64,000 bases of DNA from Triplophysa rosa (Eukaryota > Chordata > Actinopteri > Cypriniformes > Nemacheilidae): the NCBI RefSeq assembly GCF_024868665.1, contig NC_079910.1, positions 10,972,000 to 11,035,999 of the forward strand. The letters run 5' to 3'. Below, one piece after another: positions 8,725 through 21,460 of the stretch (within the stretch, counting starts at the first letter, position 1; every line of letters begins with the position of its first letter). The notes under the pieces are model-generated. The model did not search any database. It was not told the origin of the DNA and worked only from the letters and a program-made list of their open reading frames with translations. A program made the position numbers and the translations under genes.

Positions 8725-11700
8725 ATACTTGATCTACATTATTTTTTATCTGAAAGAGTTTGCGGACTTCCTATCGGACCTATTGGTTAACGTTGATAAA
8801 GTACTAATTGTCGGAGACTTTAATATCCACGTAGATAGTGCTAACGATGCATTAGCAGTGGCGTTTACAGAGCTATTACACTCTTTTGGAGTAACACAAC
8901 ACATCAATGGACCCACTCATCGATTTAATCATACACTAGACTTGATTATATCTCACGGAGCCGATCTAACCAATATAGATATTATACCTCAAAGCGACGA
9001 TGTCACTGATCACTATCTTATAACATGTACACTGCGCACTGCAGAAATCAGCCGTTTAACTCGTTATCGACAGGGTAGAACAATTACCTCGACTACTAAA
9101 GATAGTTTCGCAAAGAGCTTGCCAGATCTGACTCCTTTAATAACCATACCAATAAATATAGAATCGCTCGATGACATGACCAGCAAATTGGGCACTATTT
9201 TCTCTAATACATTAGAAGCTGTCGCACCTATGAAGTCAAAAAAGATTAATGAGAAAAACGCAGCACCATGGTACAATAGCACCACTCGCGCCCTTAAAAG
9301 AGAAACACGTAAACTGGAGCGCAAATGGAAACAAACCCAATTAGAGGTCTTTAAAATTGCGTGGAAAGAGAGTGCAAACTGTTATAAAAAGGCACTAAAA
9401 GCAGCAAAGGCTGAGCACCTCCGTAACCTCATAGAAACTAACAAAAACAATCCAAGGTTTTTATTTAGTACAGTTGCTAAACTAACAAATAAACAGACTT
9501 CACCTGACCTGGGTATTCCGCCGCACCTTGGTAGCAATGATTTCATGAATTTTTTTACAGAGAAAATCGAAAACATACGAGACAAAATAGTAAAAACTCA
9601 ACCTCCAAGTCTGTCCTATAAATTAGTACCAACCATCGCCCCAAAAGAAAGGCTACAGTGTTTTTCACCTATAAAACAGGAAGATTTAATTAAACTTATT
9701 GCAACATCTAAACCTACAACTTGCTTATTAGACCCCATACCAACTAAATTATTAAAAGAGTTATTACCCGTTGCAATTGAGCCCATTTATAACATTATCA
9801 ACTCGTCAATTAATCTAGGCCATGTCCCAGGACCCTTTAAACTGGCCGTCATTAAGCCTCTTATCAAGAAACCAAACTTAGACCCCAATGAACTAGGAAA
9901 CTATAGACCGATTTCAAATCTCCCTTACCTGTCTAAAATACTAGAAAAAGTAGTGTCCACTCAGTTGTGCTCTTTCTTACAAAATAATGACATACACGAA
10001 AAATTCCAGTCAGGCTTTAGACCGCATCATAGTACTGAAACTGCGCTCGTTAAAATTACAAACGACCTGCTTATAGCATCAGATAAAGGTAACATCTCAC
10101 TCCTAGTCCTGCTCGACCTTAGTGCTGCGTTCGATACTGTAGACCATAAAATACTTCTAGATCGCTTACACAATTATACCGGTATTCAGGGACAGGCACT
10201 ACAATGGTTCAGATCTTACTTATCAGACAGACATCAATTTGTCCATTTAAATGGGGAATCATCAAATCTAACGCAAGTAAATTATGGATTACCTCAGGGA
10301 TCGGTTTTAGGACCCTTGCTATTCTCCATATACATGCTGCCCCTTGGAAACATTATTAGAAAACATGGAATTAGCTTCCACTGTTATGCAGATGATACTC
10401 AGCTATATATCTCATCAAGACCAGATGATTCCTTCCAACTATCCAAATTGGCAGAGTGCATCGACGATATAAAGCATTGGATGACTTGTAATTTCCTTCT
10501 TTTAAATTCTAATAAAACAGAAATATTACTTATCGGACCAAAGACACGTGAGCAGAATATTTCGGATTATGACCTGCAAATTGAAGGCTGCACTGTTACT
10601 CCAACAAATACAGTTAAAGACCTTGGCGTTATATTAGACAGCAACCTGTCATTTAAAAATCACATCTCAAATGTCACAAAAACAGCCTTCTTCCACCTTA
10701 GAAATGTTGCCAAATTGCGAAATATTTTATGTGTGGCTGACGCAGAGAAGCTTATTCATGCATTTGTGACCTCAAGACTTGACTACTGTAATGCACTGCT
10801 TAGTGGTTGTCCTGCAGCATCAATAAACAAACTACAGTTAGTTCAGAATGCAGCTGCCAGAGTTCTAACCAGGTCCAGAAAATACGATCACATAACCCCA
10901 ATGTTATCAACCCTTCACTGGTTACCCATTAAGTATCGTATTGACTTTAAAGTTCTTTTAATTACTTATAAAGCCTTAAACGGTTTAGCCCCTACCTACA
11001 TAACAGAGCTTCTACCACACTACAACCCATCACGCTCTCTAAGATCTCAAAACTCCAGACTTTTGATAACACCTAGAATAACTAAATCCACCAAAGGGGG
11101 TAGAGCTTTCTCATACGTAGCACCTAAACTCTGGAATAGCCTCCCCGATACTATTCGAGGGTCAGACACACTCTCCCAATTTAAATCTAGATTAAAGACA
11201 CATCTTTTCAGCCAAGCATTCACTAATACATAGCTAATGAACAGCAGCTACGCTAATTATTCTCTTTCTGTTTCTGCCCTCGCCTCGGGATGCCCATCCC
11301 GAGGTAGGGAGAGATTCCGCCAGACCCAGATGAACGTCATATGCCCATCCACAACTAGAGATTACGCCAGCTACATCTGAAAATCCCGTGCCATCCTCCT
11401 GCGAGAGCCTGCGGACTGACTGACCATCCAGCTCCATCCAAGGCAATTCCATCACCACCCAAGAAAAAGGCGACCATCTGGCCGGCCCAGCTCAGACAAT
11501 TCCATCCCCAACCGAGAGCAAAGACGGACTACCTGTCACATAAATGCTAAATTTACAATACTTGGTATTTAATGCTAAACTTACATCACACGACAGCAGT
11601 TTGAAGTTATGGCTGCACTCAGTGACTTTGATTGGAGGTAGCTGGGTGGGTGTTGTGGGGAGTGGGGGGGCTTGTTGGTTGTGGTTCGGGGCGTTTCATT

Positions 11701-12295
11701 TGTTGGGACTGTGTGGGTCTGGTCTGGTTGGTCTTGTTTTGTGGTCGATGTCGGACAACAGAGGAATAAAGTTAATTATGCCATTACTACTTTTCCCTGG
11801 TTGTCCCTCTGTTGTCTGTTGTTGACCACGGAATGGGACCGGGTTGGACCTGCACGGTTTCGGCGGGTGGGGCTTCCTGGGTCGCGGCTCGTGGGCTCTC
11901 CCTGTTCTTCGTGGACGTTGCTCGGTGGCTTTGGTCGGGGTCACTGATTGCAGCTATGACACGTCAGAGGAGATCTGGCCCTCCCGGCTGAGCCTGGTTT
12001 CTCCCGAGGTTTTTTTTTCTCCATTATTCATCATTGGAGTTTGGGTTCCTCGCCACAGCAGTGCAGTGTTGGCTTGCTCACCGGGAGACAGCATTTATTT
12101 ATTCATTTATTTATTAGATATTATTTATTATAATGATCTTGCTTGGTCTATAAACACCATGCACTGTGCTGTGTTTTACCTTTCTGTGTTTTTCTTATTT
12201 GCTCCTGTAAAGCTGCTTTGGAACAATGCACAACAATTTCACAACAATTGTGAAAAGCGCTATATAAATAAAATTGAATTGAATTGAATTATCAG
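8725..12295 (+). mobile_element. L2-type non-LTR retrotransposon nested in a hAT element
   Basis: It has an 834-codon frame, a GC-richer 3' UTR of about 1 kb, and the 3' end GCGCTATATAAATAAAATTG followed by ATTGA repeats, a tail style typical of fish L2 elements. The 5' end is truncated inside the endonuclease; the exact left edge is uncertain by about 25 bp. Confidence 0.8.
8729..11233 (+). CDS. LINE ORF2: endonuclease remnant plus reverse transcriptase
   Basis: 834 codons, uninterrupted. Endonuclease C-terminal motifs are GDFN (29–32), [10 protein letters not shown] and SDHYLI. The reverse transcriptase shows [63 protein letters not shown] and the catalytic YADD (553–556). The C-terminus has [36 protein letters not shown] and [14 protein letters not shown], typical of the L2 group. 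The start used is TTG within truncated sequence, not a true start. Confidence 0.88.
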   Translation: MIYIIFYLKEFADFLSDLLVNVDKVLIVGDFNIHVDSANDALAVAFTELLHSFGVTQHINGPTHRFNHTLDLIISHGADLTNIDIIPQSDDVTDHYLITCTLRTAEISRLTRYRQGRTITSTTKDSFAKSLPDLTPLITIPINIESLDDMTSKLGTIFSNTLEAVAPMKSKKINEKNAAPWYNSTTRALKRETRKLERKWKQTQLEVFKIAWKESANCYKKALKAAKAEHLRNLIETNKNNPRFLFSTVAKLTNKQTSPDLGIPPHLGSNDFMNFFTEKIENIRDKIVKTQPPSLSYKLVPTIAPKERLQCFSPIKQEDLIKLIATSKPTTCLLDPIPTKLLKELLPVAIEPIYNIINSSINLGHVPGPFKLAVIKPLIKKPNLDPNELGNYRPISNLPYLSKILEKVVSTQLCSFLQNNDIHEKFQSGFRPHHSTETALVKITNDLLIASDKGNISLLVLLDLSAAFDTVDHKILLDRLHNYTGIQGQALQWFRSYLSDRHQFVHLNGESSNLTQVNYGLPQGSVLGPLLFSIYMLPLGNIIRKHGISFHCYADDTQLYISSRPDDSFQLSKLAECIDDIKHWMTCNFLLLNSNKTEILLIGPKTREQNISDYDLQIEGCTVTPTNTVKDLGVILDSNLSFKNHISNVTKTAFFHLRNVAKLRNILCVADAEKLIHAFVTSRLDYCNALLSGCPAASINKLQLVQNAAARVLTRSRKYDHITPMLSTLHWLPIKYRIDFKVLLITYKALNGLAPTYITELLPHYNPSRSLRSQNSRLLITPRITKSTKGGRAFSYVAPKLWNSLPDTIRGSDTLSQFKSRLKTHLFSQAFTNT

Positions 12296-12846
12296 AAGAT
12301 TAATCACGTTTAAATTAACGCTCATACGCTTCTGCATGAGGTGACGCGTCCTCTCCCTCACTGGCTCCAATGATTTTTTTTAATATTCCAAAAAAAGGGA
12401 ACAGCACTGCATTACAATAATATAAATAATATAAAGAGGACAGGAAAATCTCATTTAGTAAGAAAATGTTATCATACATTTTGAAAACCATTATTCTTAT
12501 TGCTATACATAAATTTAAGAGATTTTACAATGAGTGAAATCTCAGCAAGAAAGACATCAAACCTAGGCAAAATCTTATAAAAAAATCTAGGCCACAATAC
12601 AAAATAAAAAAATTAAGAGTCATGGTCACTGCAAAAAACAAAGAAATATGTCTTTTAATCTCTCCCTCATGTGGATCTCTTTTCAACATTTTAAGGACAT
12701 TTATGCATGTAATGTGGTCAAATTACTACAATGATCCAAACTATCATGTGGTTGATGCTTGTACTGGCAGCTCCGTCTGTTTTTTTTTTTAAGACTGGTT
12801 AGGGACCCCCCAAGAGCCTTGACACAATTCGAACACTGCGTGTAAT

Positions 12847-13556
12847 GTATATTGAAATAACGAAAATGTGTTTAAAAACCATATCATCGTTATCTAAATT
12901 AATTCTATCGCGATAGTTATTGTTATTGAATTATTGTCCAGCCCTAACAGACACAATGAAAAAATACACAAGCACAGAAACAATAAAAACAATACATTTG
13001 TATGAAACTATGCTGTGAGAAGGGAAAGGACATAAACATTTTTAAGCCTACTCTTTTAAAAAAAGAAACAATTACTCTTCCTACACACATTATTCTATAC
13101 AATGGTGATGGAATATATTTTCTAGAAACTTTCCAACGATATAATGTTTGTCACAATAAGATAAGAATTCACGTGCAAAATCTTTAAGTAAATCAGCTGA
13201 TACAGGACAGCGCCAGTTAAGGGGCTAAACATATATAACATCTAATTTTGAGAAAGAATCATTATTAAAAATTGTGAATCGATTTTTAATCGAATCATGA
13301 CCCCAAGAATCGATATGAATAAAATCGTGAGGTACCAAAAGATTCCCACCCCTAATCCCTTGTATAGTGAAACCAATAAATCTTTGCAAGTTTTATGTCT
13401 GTGTTTCTCAGGATGAGGTGCCCTTTAGGTGTGGACACCTCGGTACCGGCCTTACACGTGTTATGTTTAGATGATGGTTTTAAACGATGCACAAATCTAA
13501 AAAATAACCGTTAAAGCTGTTTGCCTAAATACCGGTTAGAAAGATTAGGTTCATAC
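12847..13556. other. Transposon ends upstream of the duplicated exon
   Basis: The segment near 12895–12949 ends in ttgtccagcccta, and another near 13300–13352 ends in gattcccacccctaa. Both look like right ends of AT-rich hAT-like elements whose left ends are not present. From about 13459 the sequence matches 7121 onward, the start of the duplicated first-exon segment. No genes are seen. Confidence 0.4.
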
Positions 13557-13674
13557 CGTTTGTAGTCATATCTGACAGCACTGTGGACCCAACGTGTTCT
13601 GGTTCATCCACGATGACTTCAGGGACTGAACCAGGTAGGGTTGTTGTGTCCATATCTCGTTCATATGAAGACAT
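13557..13674 (-). CDS. Duplicate of the PIM-like first coding exon (alternative first exon or relic)
   Basis: This 118-bp copy has the same length, ATG, donor (ACG|GTATGA) and phase as the exon at 7223–7340. The encoded peptide differs only in PGSVPEV for PGLAPEV and VDEPEH for VDQPEH. The duplication extends from about 13459 to 13730, with a deletion of about 45 bp just 5' of the ATG. It lies upstream on the same strand and could serve as an alternative first exon; whether it is transcribed is unknown. Confidence 0.5.
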
Positions 13675-13734
13675 GTTGTGCTCTTTCTGTGTGTAAACTG
13701 CTCGCGACTCTCTTCACCTTCGCTCTATTAGACT

Positions 13735-15102
13735 GTAAGCCTGTCCCATATTAAGGATGAACATTTTGGCTGATCTGGTGTTGGGCCTCCAGTGTCCTCG
13801 GGAACATGAGGATTAGACATGGAAAAGAAATGATATTAGCGTAGAGGCTGCTCACATACAGTGTAAGTCGAGGCAAAAAAACAAATAAAAAAACAAAACA
13901 AAAGTAAAGTAAAACTGCAACTGAAATAAAAATAATCATATGTTGCAAAATTAAAAATAAATAAATAATCAAATAACAAGAAATTGTTAATGCTAAAAAT
14001 GCCGTGAGTACTGGCTCTATATGTCAGCCATCTGCGCTGACATCGCTGTCCTGTCTAGACCGTTTTGACATGTGCATTTTTTTATCTGAAGATTTACTTC
14101 ATTGAGATGAAGGGTAACTCTCAGAAAATTATGAACAGTGTTATTGTTGGATTGGTTAGATGTTTGGAAGGTGGAATAGCACTGATGTTTAGCAGAGATA
14201 AACTGGCAAGGCTTTGCTATGGTGCACTCACTTCTCCAGGGTGAGGGTTTCAGCCCAGAAACACACCCAGCATTTCGAACATTTAATCCTAAATTTAATG
14301 GGATTTGTCAAATCAGAGCAGGAATATAATGTGGGTCAAGAATAAATAGAATTTTGAATGCTGTGTTTGCCAATATTCATGTTTTTACTGAAACTGAATT
14401 ATGTTTTTGTTCAGTTCAAGTCAGTTCAGGACACACTATCAACACTGCACAGTAACTTTAAATTACAGGATATTTATTTTACTGGGTTATTTATGGTACT
14501 AGCATGTAGGCGTTCGAAAGAATTCCTCCATCTAGACTTTGCATTTTATATGGAATTATTCCCCCTTTAGGTCCGGATGGTCTATGTCACATTATGGAAC
14601 GTGGTACATATTTTTCTGTTTCCATTTACCTACAATCAGCCAAACACATTTTCCAAATTGAAATGACCCTATAGGTCTTGTGTAATGTAGGAAATTTTTG
14701 TTGTTAAATGTCTCTCATTGATTTCAGCAGTATTTCTATAATTCTATACATGAAATAAACCAGAAAGTCTTTATATGCGTCCGACCCTAAATTGTATCCA
14801 GCTGTCTCAGGAGTAAGAATGCTTACTTTGTTCATACTGTAAATTTGTATGGCTTTTCATTCTCAAAAGTGGGGAGGTTGGGGTGAAATGGCAGAGCAGC
14901 TTTTACACACTAACCTTCCAGTTTTGCTTACTGGAAAGGCTTCATTCCCACAACAGTTTGGATTTTCCACTGCTGGACAGTTTACACCTCTCACTGGCCC
15001 TGCTGCTCAGCAGCCGCTGCTGTATTGTATTACTCTATGTCTTTCTACATTCTATTCATGGCTTTTATTGTGGAACTAGTTTGAACTCTCTGTCTCTTGC
15101 AG
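13735..15102. other. Intergenic, nothing recognised
   Basis: AT-rich sequence with short A-runs near 13875–13975. I see no exon with convincing splice signals or domain, and no complete mobile element. Confidence 0.3.
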
Positions 15103-15190
15103 ATGTGAATGAATGTGAACAAGTTAATGAAGAATGTGTGGGTCTTTGTTCTAACACTTTTGGCAGCTTCTCTGGCATGTTTCCCCTCTA
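15103..15190 (+). pseudogene. Truncated calcium-binding EGF-like exon
   Basis: Acceptor TGTCTCTTGCAG is followed in phase 1 by DVNECEQVNEECVGLCSNTF and GSF, the first half of a cbEGF domain. After that the frame reads SGMFPL and stops, with no C-x-C half. The phase matches every megf6 EGF exon, and the CVGLCSNTFGSF part resembles the first EGF of MEGF6. It lies 7.8 kb upstream of the signal-peptide exon, so it is a decayed exon or displaced fragment rather than a working domain. Confidence 0.45.
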
Positions 15191-15918
15191 ACTTCAATAG
15201 CATTAACACTTTAGAGTTAGAGAACGTCACAGGAGTGCTATGAAAATAACATTGGGAGTTTGCTCTGAAGTGGCAACTCCAAACGCAGTTTAGACAATGC
15301 CCGTGATCTCGCAGATGTTTCTGATTACGTGTTTGGATCTGTTAATTATTTTGTTATCATAGAGCAGAGTTTGGGTTTGTGTGCGTGCTGACAGTTATTA
15401 CTTTATACAAAAGTTGTTTAATATATTTACATGTCAGGACATTCAGTAAAAATATTGTTGTTGATACTTTTACTACACAGCTGAAGCACATTATACATCT
15501 GGAAGCAGTTTTTTTTAGTGTGGAAACACATTTGTGTCCAAAGCAAAACTCCTTGGAAACAATCAAGTTCATCTTTAATCTTCATATTTGTTGATACACG
15601 GGAGTAGGCTATAGTTTTTTTAAGCATGATATAAAAATGTTATATTCCCACAGATTTGTCTAGTATAATAGGAAGAAATAAAAAATGAAGAAATCCAGAA
15701 TTGAAAACCTATTCAAGACAAAAGATTTTGAATAGAAAAAATGAATTATGGAGCAAATGTAAAGCTATTTTTCCTCAGGAAAATTAGAGCTGTTTTCTAT
15801 GCACACATGCACAATGCAACTTCCCCTACACTCTGTTATCATCTTATATCTGAGATGTTGGGGGTTTGTACAATACCGGTCACAAAGTAGATGCATTAAA
15901 TATTTAAGAGCAATTTGT

Positions 15919-16137
15919 CGCTGTCCTCCCGAAACCTGTGATGTCCAAATTCACAGCTTTTTAGGAGAACACTGTACTTTTTAAATGATTAAATACTGTG
16001 TTGTCAAAGTTGACAAGCACTTTTTAATACTTTTTATTGGTTAGATATTTGCAAAACCCAGTGACAAACATAAAGAGTGACCAATAATAATGATTAATGC
16101 CAAAAAATGAAGATAAGAGGTTTCAGAAGGACAGCAG
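15919..16137. repeat. Small inverted-repeat element, copy 1 of 4
   Basis: Ends CGCTGTCCTCCCGAAACCT and AGGTTTCAGAAGGACAGCAG are inverted copies. Related copies lie at 32116–32283, 59345–59560 and, cut by the window edge, 63949–64000. The shared internal sequence includes GTTGTCAAAGTTGACAAGC. There is no coding sequence. Confidence 0.6.
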
Positions 16138-19100
16138 ACTTATACCTGTTTGGAACACACTTTGCAAAAGAATACAATAAAAATCACCATATCTTTCTCT
16201 TTGTCTGGGACAACTCCTAATTTGTCGCCCCTTCTCGAAGTGCCATTTAAAAGCATTCGATTTGGATTCCATAGGGCACATTAAATCTCACATTAAATCG
16301 TTCATATTGACAGTATGCTGATCTACTCCATCTACTGCCTGTGAGTGAATGTGCTATTCATATAGGTCAATAAGTATTGAGAACAGACCTTTCTCCTGAA
16401 TTTCACATTTGATGTAATAGGCCTTTAAGTCAATAGCGTGTCTGTTGGATAACCTCTAGCATTACTAATAAGCACACAGAAGTTCACGCAGACACTCCCT
16501 GTTCCATTAGCTCTGCCTAGAAGTTACTTAGGTGTGGTCTGTGAGCTCTGGATAATGTCCTAAACCTGAAGTGTCTGTCATTAGATAGGAAGGGTTCGGC
16601 TTTGTAATGACACTCATTGAACTAGGACATCAAAAGATGCTTTGACTGCTAACACCTCTACTTAGCCAAAGTAAATTTCCTGTTTAAGTACTGGGTCAGA
16701 CACGTAGTCCATGAACGCATATAGCTCGCTGATATATCTGTTTTTGCCCAGATCTTCATTCAATGTAGCCGTTCCTCTGCTCAGTCTTTTAATAAATTGT
16801 GGTTTTCCATTGCTTTTCTTCAGGACCTAGATTTAATTGGATTTAAGTGGCAACCAAACACAGTGCCAATATTGTTTCTTGTGTAAAATTGAATAAAATG
16901 TATTTTTAAAAGAGTTGCATAGGACCAAGGACAGGCAAAACTATTAATTGGTTGCCAATTTGAAATGCCTTTTAAATTTCAATAGTTTCAGGCACTTACA
17001 GTGAGTAATTTACTGCACGAAACACATTGTGGTCAGCACAAACCATATTTATTATCATTGCATGCAAACTAAAGTAAATGCAAAATGCATGTGAACCACT
17101 GAGACATTTCTCAAAAATGTCCTCTTGTGTTCCATGTAAGAAAGAAAGTCATACAGGTTTGGAATGACATGAAGGTGAATAAATGATTAGAGAAACGTCG
17201 ATCACTCAGATAATATTTCCCTCCACAAAGGTATGCTGGATAAATAAAGGTTATAAAAGCAGTTTCACAAAGACTTTCCAAAGTGAATGAATACTTCTGA
17301 AAGCCAATGTTCATTTGTTCATGGAATGGTTTATCACGTATTGAGAGCATGTTCATACACATCTGCATTGGTAAAGGAGCAATCCAAAACTACCCCTGCC
17401 CACAGCTGACATTCATAAAGTCCATTAATTAGTCCTGACTTTGAGATGTTCATAAATGGGGGTTATAGATGGTATAATAAATCAAGATATTTCCTTAGGT
17501 TTGTATTAGCAGTTGGCATCACCAGGCTTAAAGGAAACGTGGTTTGTCTCCTCATTTATCAAGGGCTCAGTTGGCAGTGCACTACTCCATTATACAGACA
17601 CTTATTGGATACTAGAACATTTTTTCTTGGATACAATGCTCTGTTTACTGCCATATGCTGATCCATTCTGCTATGAGCAGCCACAAATCTTCAGTGTACA
17701 TACTTATCAAAGTATGGTTGCAAAGCATATCTAGCTTAAAAAAAGAAATTGGCTTATAAAGATGAGCTAAATATCCAGCAACCTGAGATGGGTTTATTGT
17801 GTGTGTGAGGTTCGCTGTGAGAGCAGTGCTGTTGGCCAGAGGTCGGTGTCATAAATGTGAGGAACATTTTTTCCTCTGAAATCTCCCTAGAGGTCACTGA
17901 TCCATGGAAAACACAGAAGGGATTCTGGAATGCTTCCAGCACTAGAAGCTGCAAGGTTTGCATTTTGAGTGCTGAATTTAACCAGATTACTGACTAAAGT
18001 GAAGCCAGTGTCTTTACGATACATAAGTGTTTTTACACCAACTTTAAGTGAGTTTATGGGCGTGATTACATTCAATGAAACTGTTTAAAAATCATTTATT
18101 TCATTCTACATCGCCAGCGGCACAAAAATCACACAACCTTAAGTTATGCAAGAAAAGCGCAACAATACATCAATTAGATATGTGAAATGTGAGCTTGTAG
18201 ACCAAACTGTGTGATAATTATAACAGTTATGATCATTACATAATAATTATATTTTGTTCAAAACCACAAGAATTGGATGTGGTCCTGCCCTTGCAGTGTA
18301 GATAAATAACCTAATTTTTCTTAATAGTAAAATGAATTATAATGAGGGGAATATGTTCATTCTTCGAAAACTGACAAAGATCAGTTTCAGCATGTCAGCG
18401 AAAGGCCCACTGTTGCTATTGTTGCATTTCAATGTACTGTAATCCGGCATCAAGGGAAGCGTGCAGGGATGTGTGTAACTGTATGAATTATAGCTGTGTA
18501 TTTTCCGTGGATCACCGACAACCTGGCCCATCACTAGAGCTAAACAGTAATGCTCTAAATATTTAGCTGAACTGAAACTGGCAATATGTGGGACACCCCA
18601 TCCAAATACAGCAGCTATGATGGATTATATAAAAACAGCTCGCTCTTTACTTCCCTAACAGCTTAACTTCAACATCTGAGACATCTATCCCAATGATTTA
18701 TGTTCGATTATTAAGGGGATAGTTGGAATAGCATCACAGACACATGGGTCAGTTTAACTTAATTTATTGACTCAATGACGATTAAAAAAATAAATGTCCT
18801 GTACATTGGGACTGTTGTGTTGAGGCCTTAAGAAATGCAGTCACAATTACAATTTTCAAGTTTCATCATATATTTGGCTCATAATTCCTTTTTGTAGCAT
18901 AAAGGATTCCTGAAGACACTTTGAGTTTTGGGATACTCCTGTAAAAACAGTTCTGCTCCACATGAAACATTTGTAACCGCAGTGACCATTCAACTCCTGC
19001 AGATTTGAAGCAGTGTCCTGTATAGTATCAGCTCTCTGATTTTACTGGATCCTGATCTTTAATGTTTTACGGCAGGCCAAGCACATGTGGCATGTGGACG

Positions 19101-19780
19101 CTTTGAGATTAGATCTGTGGAAGAGAATCAAGACCGATGCACTCTCACTCTCCCAGTCTCAAACAGGGCTTGTATGTAATGTAGACTGTAATGTAACTGA
19201 TTTTATGCTCACCAGTTTGTCAAATTAAAATAAACAAGCAGGTGCATTTCATAAATGTTTTATACATATGGCAAGATTGAAACAAGGCTACCTTTGATGA
19301 TTTTACAATCTGAGTACAACTTTGTGGATAATGGATTTTACAGATGTTTCCTGGTCTCGTTGAACACCATTTACATTTAGTGTTGCCAGAACTTGCTAGA
19401 AAAACAAGCGACCAGGCTTGACAGTGCAAACCTGACAAAAGCAACTTGCCTCACCAACGGTGCTTGAAGTGGGCCGGTACGCTGTTTTAATAGCGTACCT
19501 ATACTTTTTCTTGCCTACCTGCACTTCTCACATGTTGTAGGTACTTTGCCACTCCGAATCAAAGCGTCATTGTATGGGTGATTAATAATGATAAAATCAC
19601 ACTACAGATTTGGAATTTTCCACCTCAAAACCAGAAATAAATGTTTGGAAGGGCACTCGAAGTCGGACATGGGACCTCTGAACTCTGAGATCAATCAACA
19701 ATGGACTCAGGGAGACGTGTCATTTTAAATCACGCCCAAGATGCTTCCAGTGAGATTAGCGTGGAGAAGAGCATGTGAGC
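16138..19780. other. Long AT-rich intergenic stretch
   Basis: No genes recognised. 17100–17205 holds one arm of the foldback family described at 63188–63461 (aagaaagtcatacaggtttgg). Everything else is unassigned. Confidence 0.35.
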
Positions 19781-19967
19781 TATGGAAAGCCATGAGGGTC
19801 AAAAACGCGCACATTTTAACACGTCAACAACGTGTTGAGAACGCGTTGTTTGCGCGTATAATGCGCGTTGTTTGCGTGTGAAAAATTGACGCGTATTTGA
19901 CACGTAAACAACACGTATTCTACACGCAAACAACGCGTATTCAATGCGACCCTCGTGGCTTTCCATA
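19781..19967. mobile_element. TA-flanked 187-bp MITE with CpG-rich palindromic core
   Basis: Inverted ends TATGGAAAGCCATGAGGGTC and GACCCTCGTGGCTTTCCATA bound a core with repeated ACGCG/CGCGT and CAAACAACGCGTA motifs in both orientations. The TA at both edges suggests a Tc1/mariner-type target, which is inference. The core is far more CpG-rich than its surroundings. Confidence 0.6.
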
Positions 19968-21060
19968 GTATGCGAATTGGCTCGAGAGCGTAGCGGAATA
20001 CGCTCAGTCACTTGCTAAACCCTCTTGGTGATTGCTTTTTGCTGCTAAATTACTGTCCCATGTACACCGCATGAGCCTGAAGCCTGAATAATTGCACAAC
20101 GGCAAAGGCATGTTCGTCAACTACAAATGCCTCGTCTATTTGCTGAGGTGTGCATTCGACCAGAGGTTTGATACAGGCTCATTTCAGTTAAAAAACATTA
20201 TAAAATGTTTATTTATTTTTTTTAAGAAGACATTGCAGTCACTTACCCAATGTCACAGTTGCTTTTCTGAATAAAACATGAATAACCCTCCATGTCATAT
20301 ATGCGGCCGAAGTCGACAAATGTGATCTACGGAGGACGCAGCCTTTGAAGACGCAGCTACTTTGTCCAAGTTTCTAAAAGTACATTCTAAAATGCTGTAA
20401 CGATTTTGACGTTTTAAGACCGCATTTCCCCTTATTTTGGTCTATTTTTCTTTAGAACCTGTTTCTTTTATTAACGCCAGTAATAATAAAGGTGTTCATA
20501 TAGTGCATTTCATCTTTTGTGCATTTGTTTTGAATGTTGCACTATGGCAGCTATATGTTCACAGAAATAAAGTAACGAAAATCAATAATATTCTTTATCA
20601 TTAACAGTTATTATACAGTTATTTTAGGCACTCTTTAAATAAAAAGTGACAAAAAATATAGGCTGTAATGTCACAGAATGTCGGTCTGAAACATAACTGC
20701 TCTTTATCAGCTTACTACTTAAACTGAGACATTTATTCAAGAAGTTTATTAAACTGAAAACAATTAGGCTTAGGTTTACCCGTGAGCGTAACGTGAGCGG
20801 AGTGACTGAGCAAAGCGAATTGTCATAGAGCGAAATATTAACATCTAGACTGAATATCCGCTTCACTCACATGCTCTGGCGCGGACAGAGATACTCTTAT
20901 TATAGGGAGATGGAAGGGTCTGTAATGCTTCCAGTTGGAGAAAGTGTAACGGCTAACAACTCGGTGACATCCCTTAAAAAAGCTAGCCTCTGGTCTCAGA
21001 GATTTCAGAGATGCAAACTACTTATCTTTTGTGAATTCTGCTCTTTTAAATAAAAAGTGG
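19968..21060. other. Intergenic, nothing recognised
   Basis: No exon or complete element is supported. Short CpG clusters occur near 20300–20345 and 20780–20890 but are too small to call CpG islands. Confidence 0.3.
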
Positions 21061-21068
21061 TTTGTCAC

Positions 21069-21452
21069 CAGTGTTGGGTAAGTTACTGTACAAATTACTC
21101 TCTCCAAAAAGTATTTAGTTACTTATTACTAATTACTTTCTATATCCTACATCAAGCTTGATTAGTTAAGTGATTGAAGGATAGACATGAAACGGCTCTT
21201 TTATTTCATTCAAATAAATAATATTAAACTACATAAAGTACTCTTATTAACTCACCAAAGTATTACAAATGTGAGAATTATACATTAAAGCACGGATTTT
21301 AAAGTTAGACTTTGAATTTAGTTTAATTACATTAGAAGTAACTGTAATTAAATTACAGAAAAATAAGAGTAATCCCATACTTTACTTTTTCAAGGGGAAA
21401 GTAATTAAATTACAGTAACTAATTACTTAGTAATTAGTTACACCCAACACTG
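21069..21452. mobile_element. hAT-type MITE with perfect 8-bp target duplication
   Basis: Ends CAGTGTTGGGTAAGTTACT and AGTTACACCCAACACTG are inverted repeats; TTTGTCAC flanks both sides (21061–21068 and 21453–21460). The interior is built from AT-rich copies of AATTACT and TAATTAC motifs. No coding frame. Confidence 0.85.
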
Positions 21453-21460
21453 TTTGTCAC

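Larger units (their letters stand above)
7997..12838. mobile_element. Large hAT-like element containing a nested L2 LINE
   Basis: Left end CAGGGTTCGAATCG and right end CAATTCGAACACTG form imperfect inverted repeats, with the perfect 8-bp duplication CGTGTAAT at 7989–7996 and 12839–12846. No transposase frame is visible in the non-LINE parts (7997–8720 and 12296–12838). Most of the length is the nested LINE, so the LINE came later. Confidence 0.75.

Noticed and set aside
11544..12287. Several overlapping frames after the second LINE
   Set aside because: They lie in the LINE 3' UTR, overlap on both strands and have no recognisable domain.
19799..20011. Minus-strand frame of 70 codons
   Set aside because: Most of it is the palindromic MITE 19781–19967.
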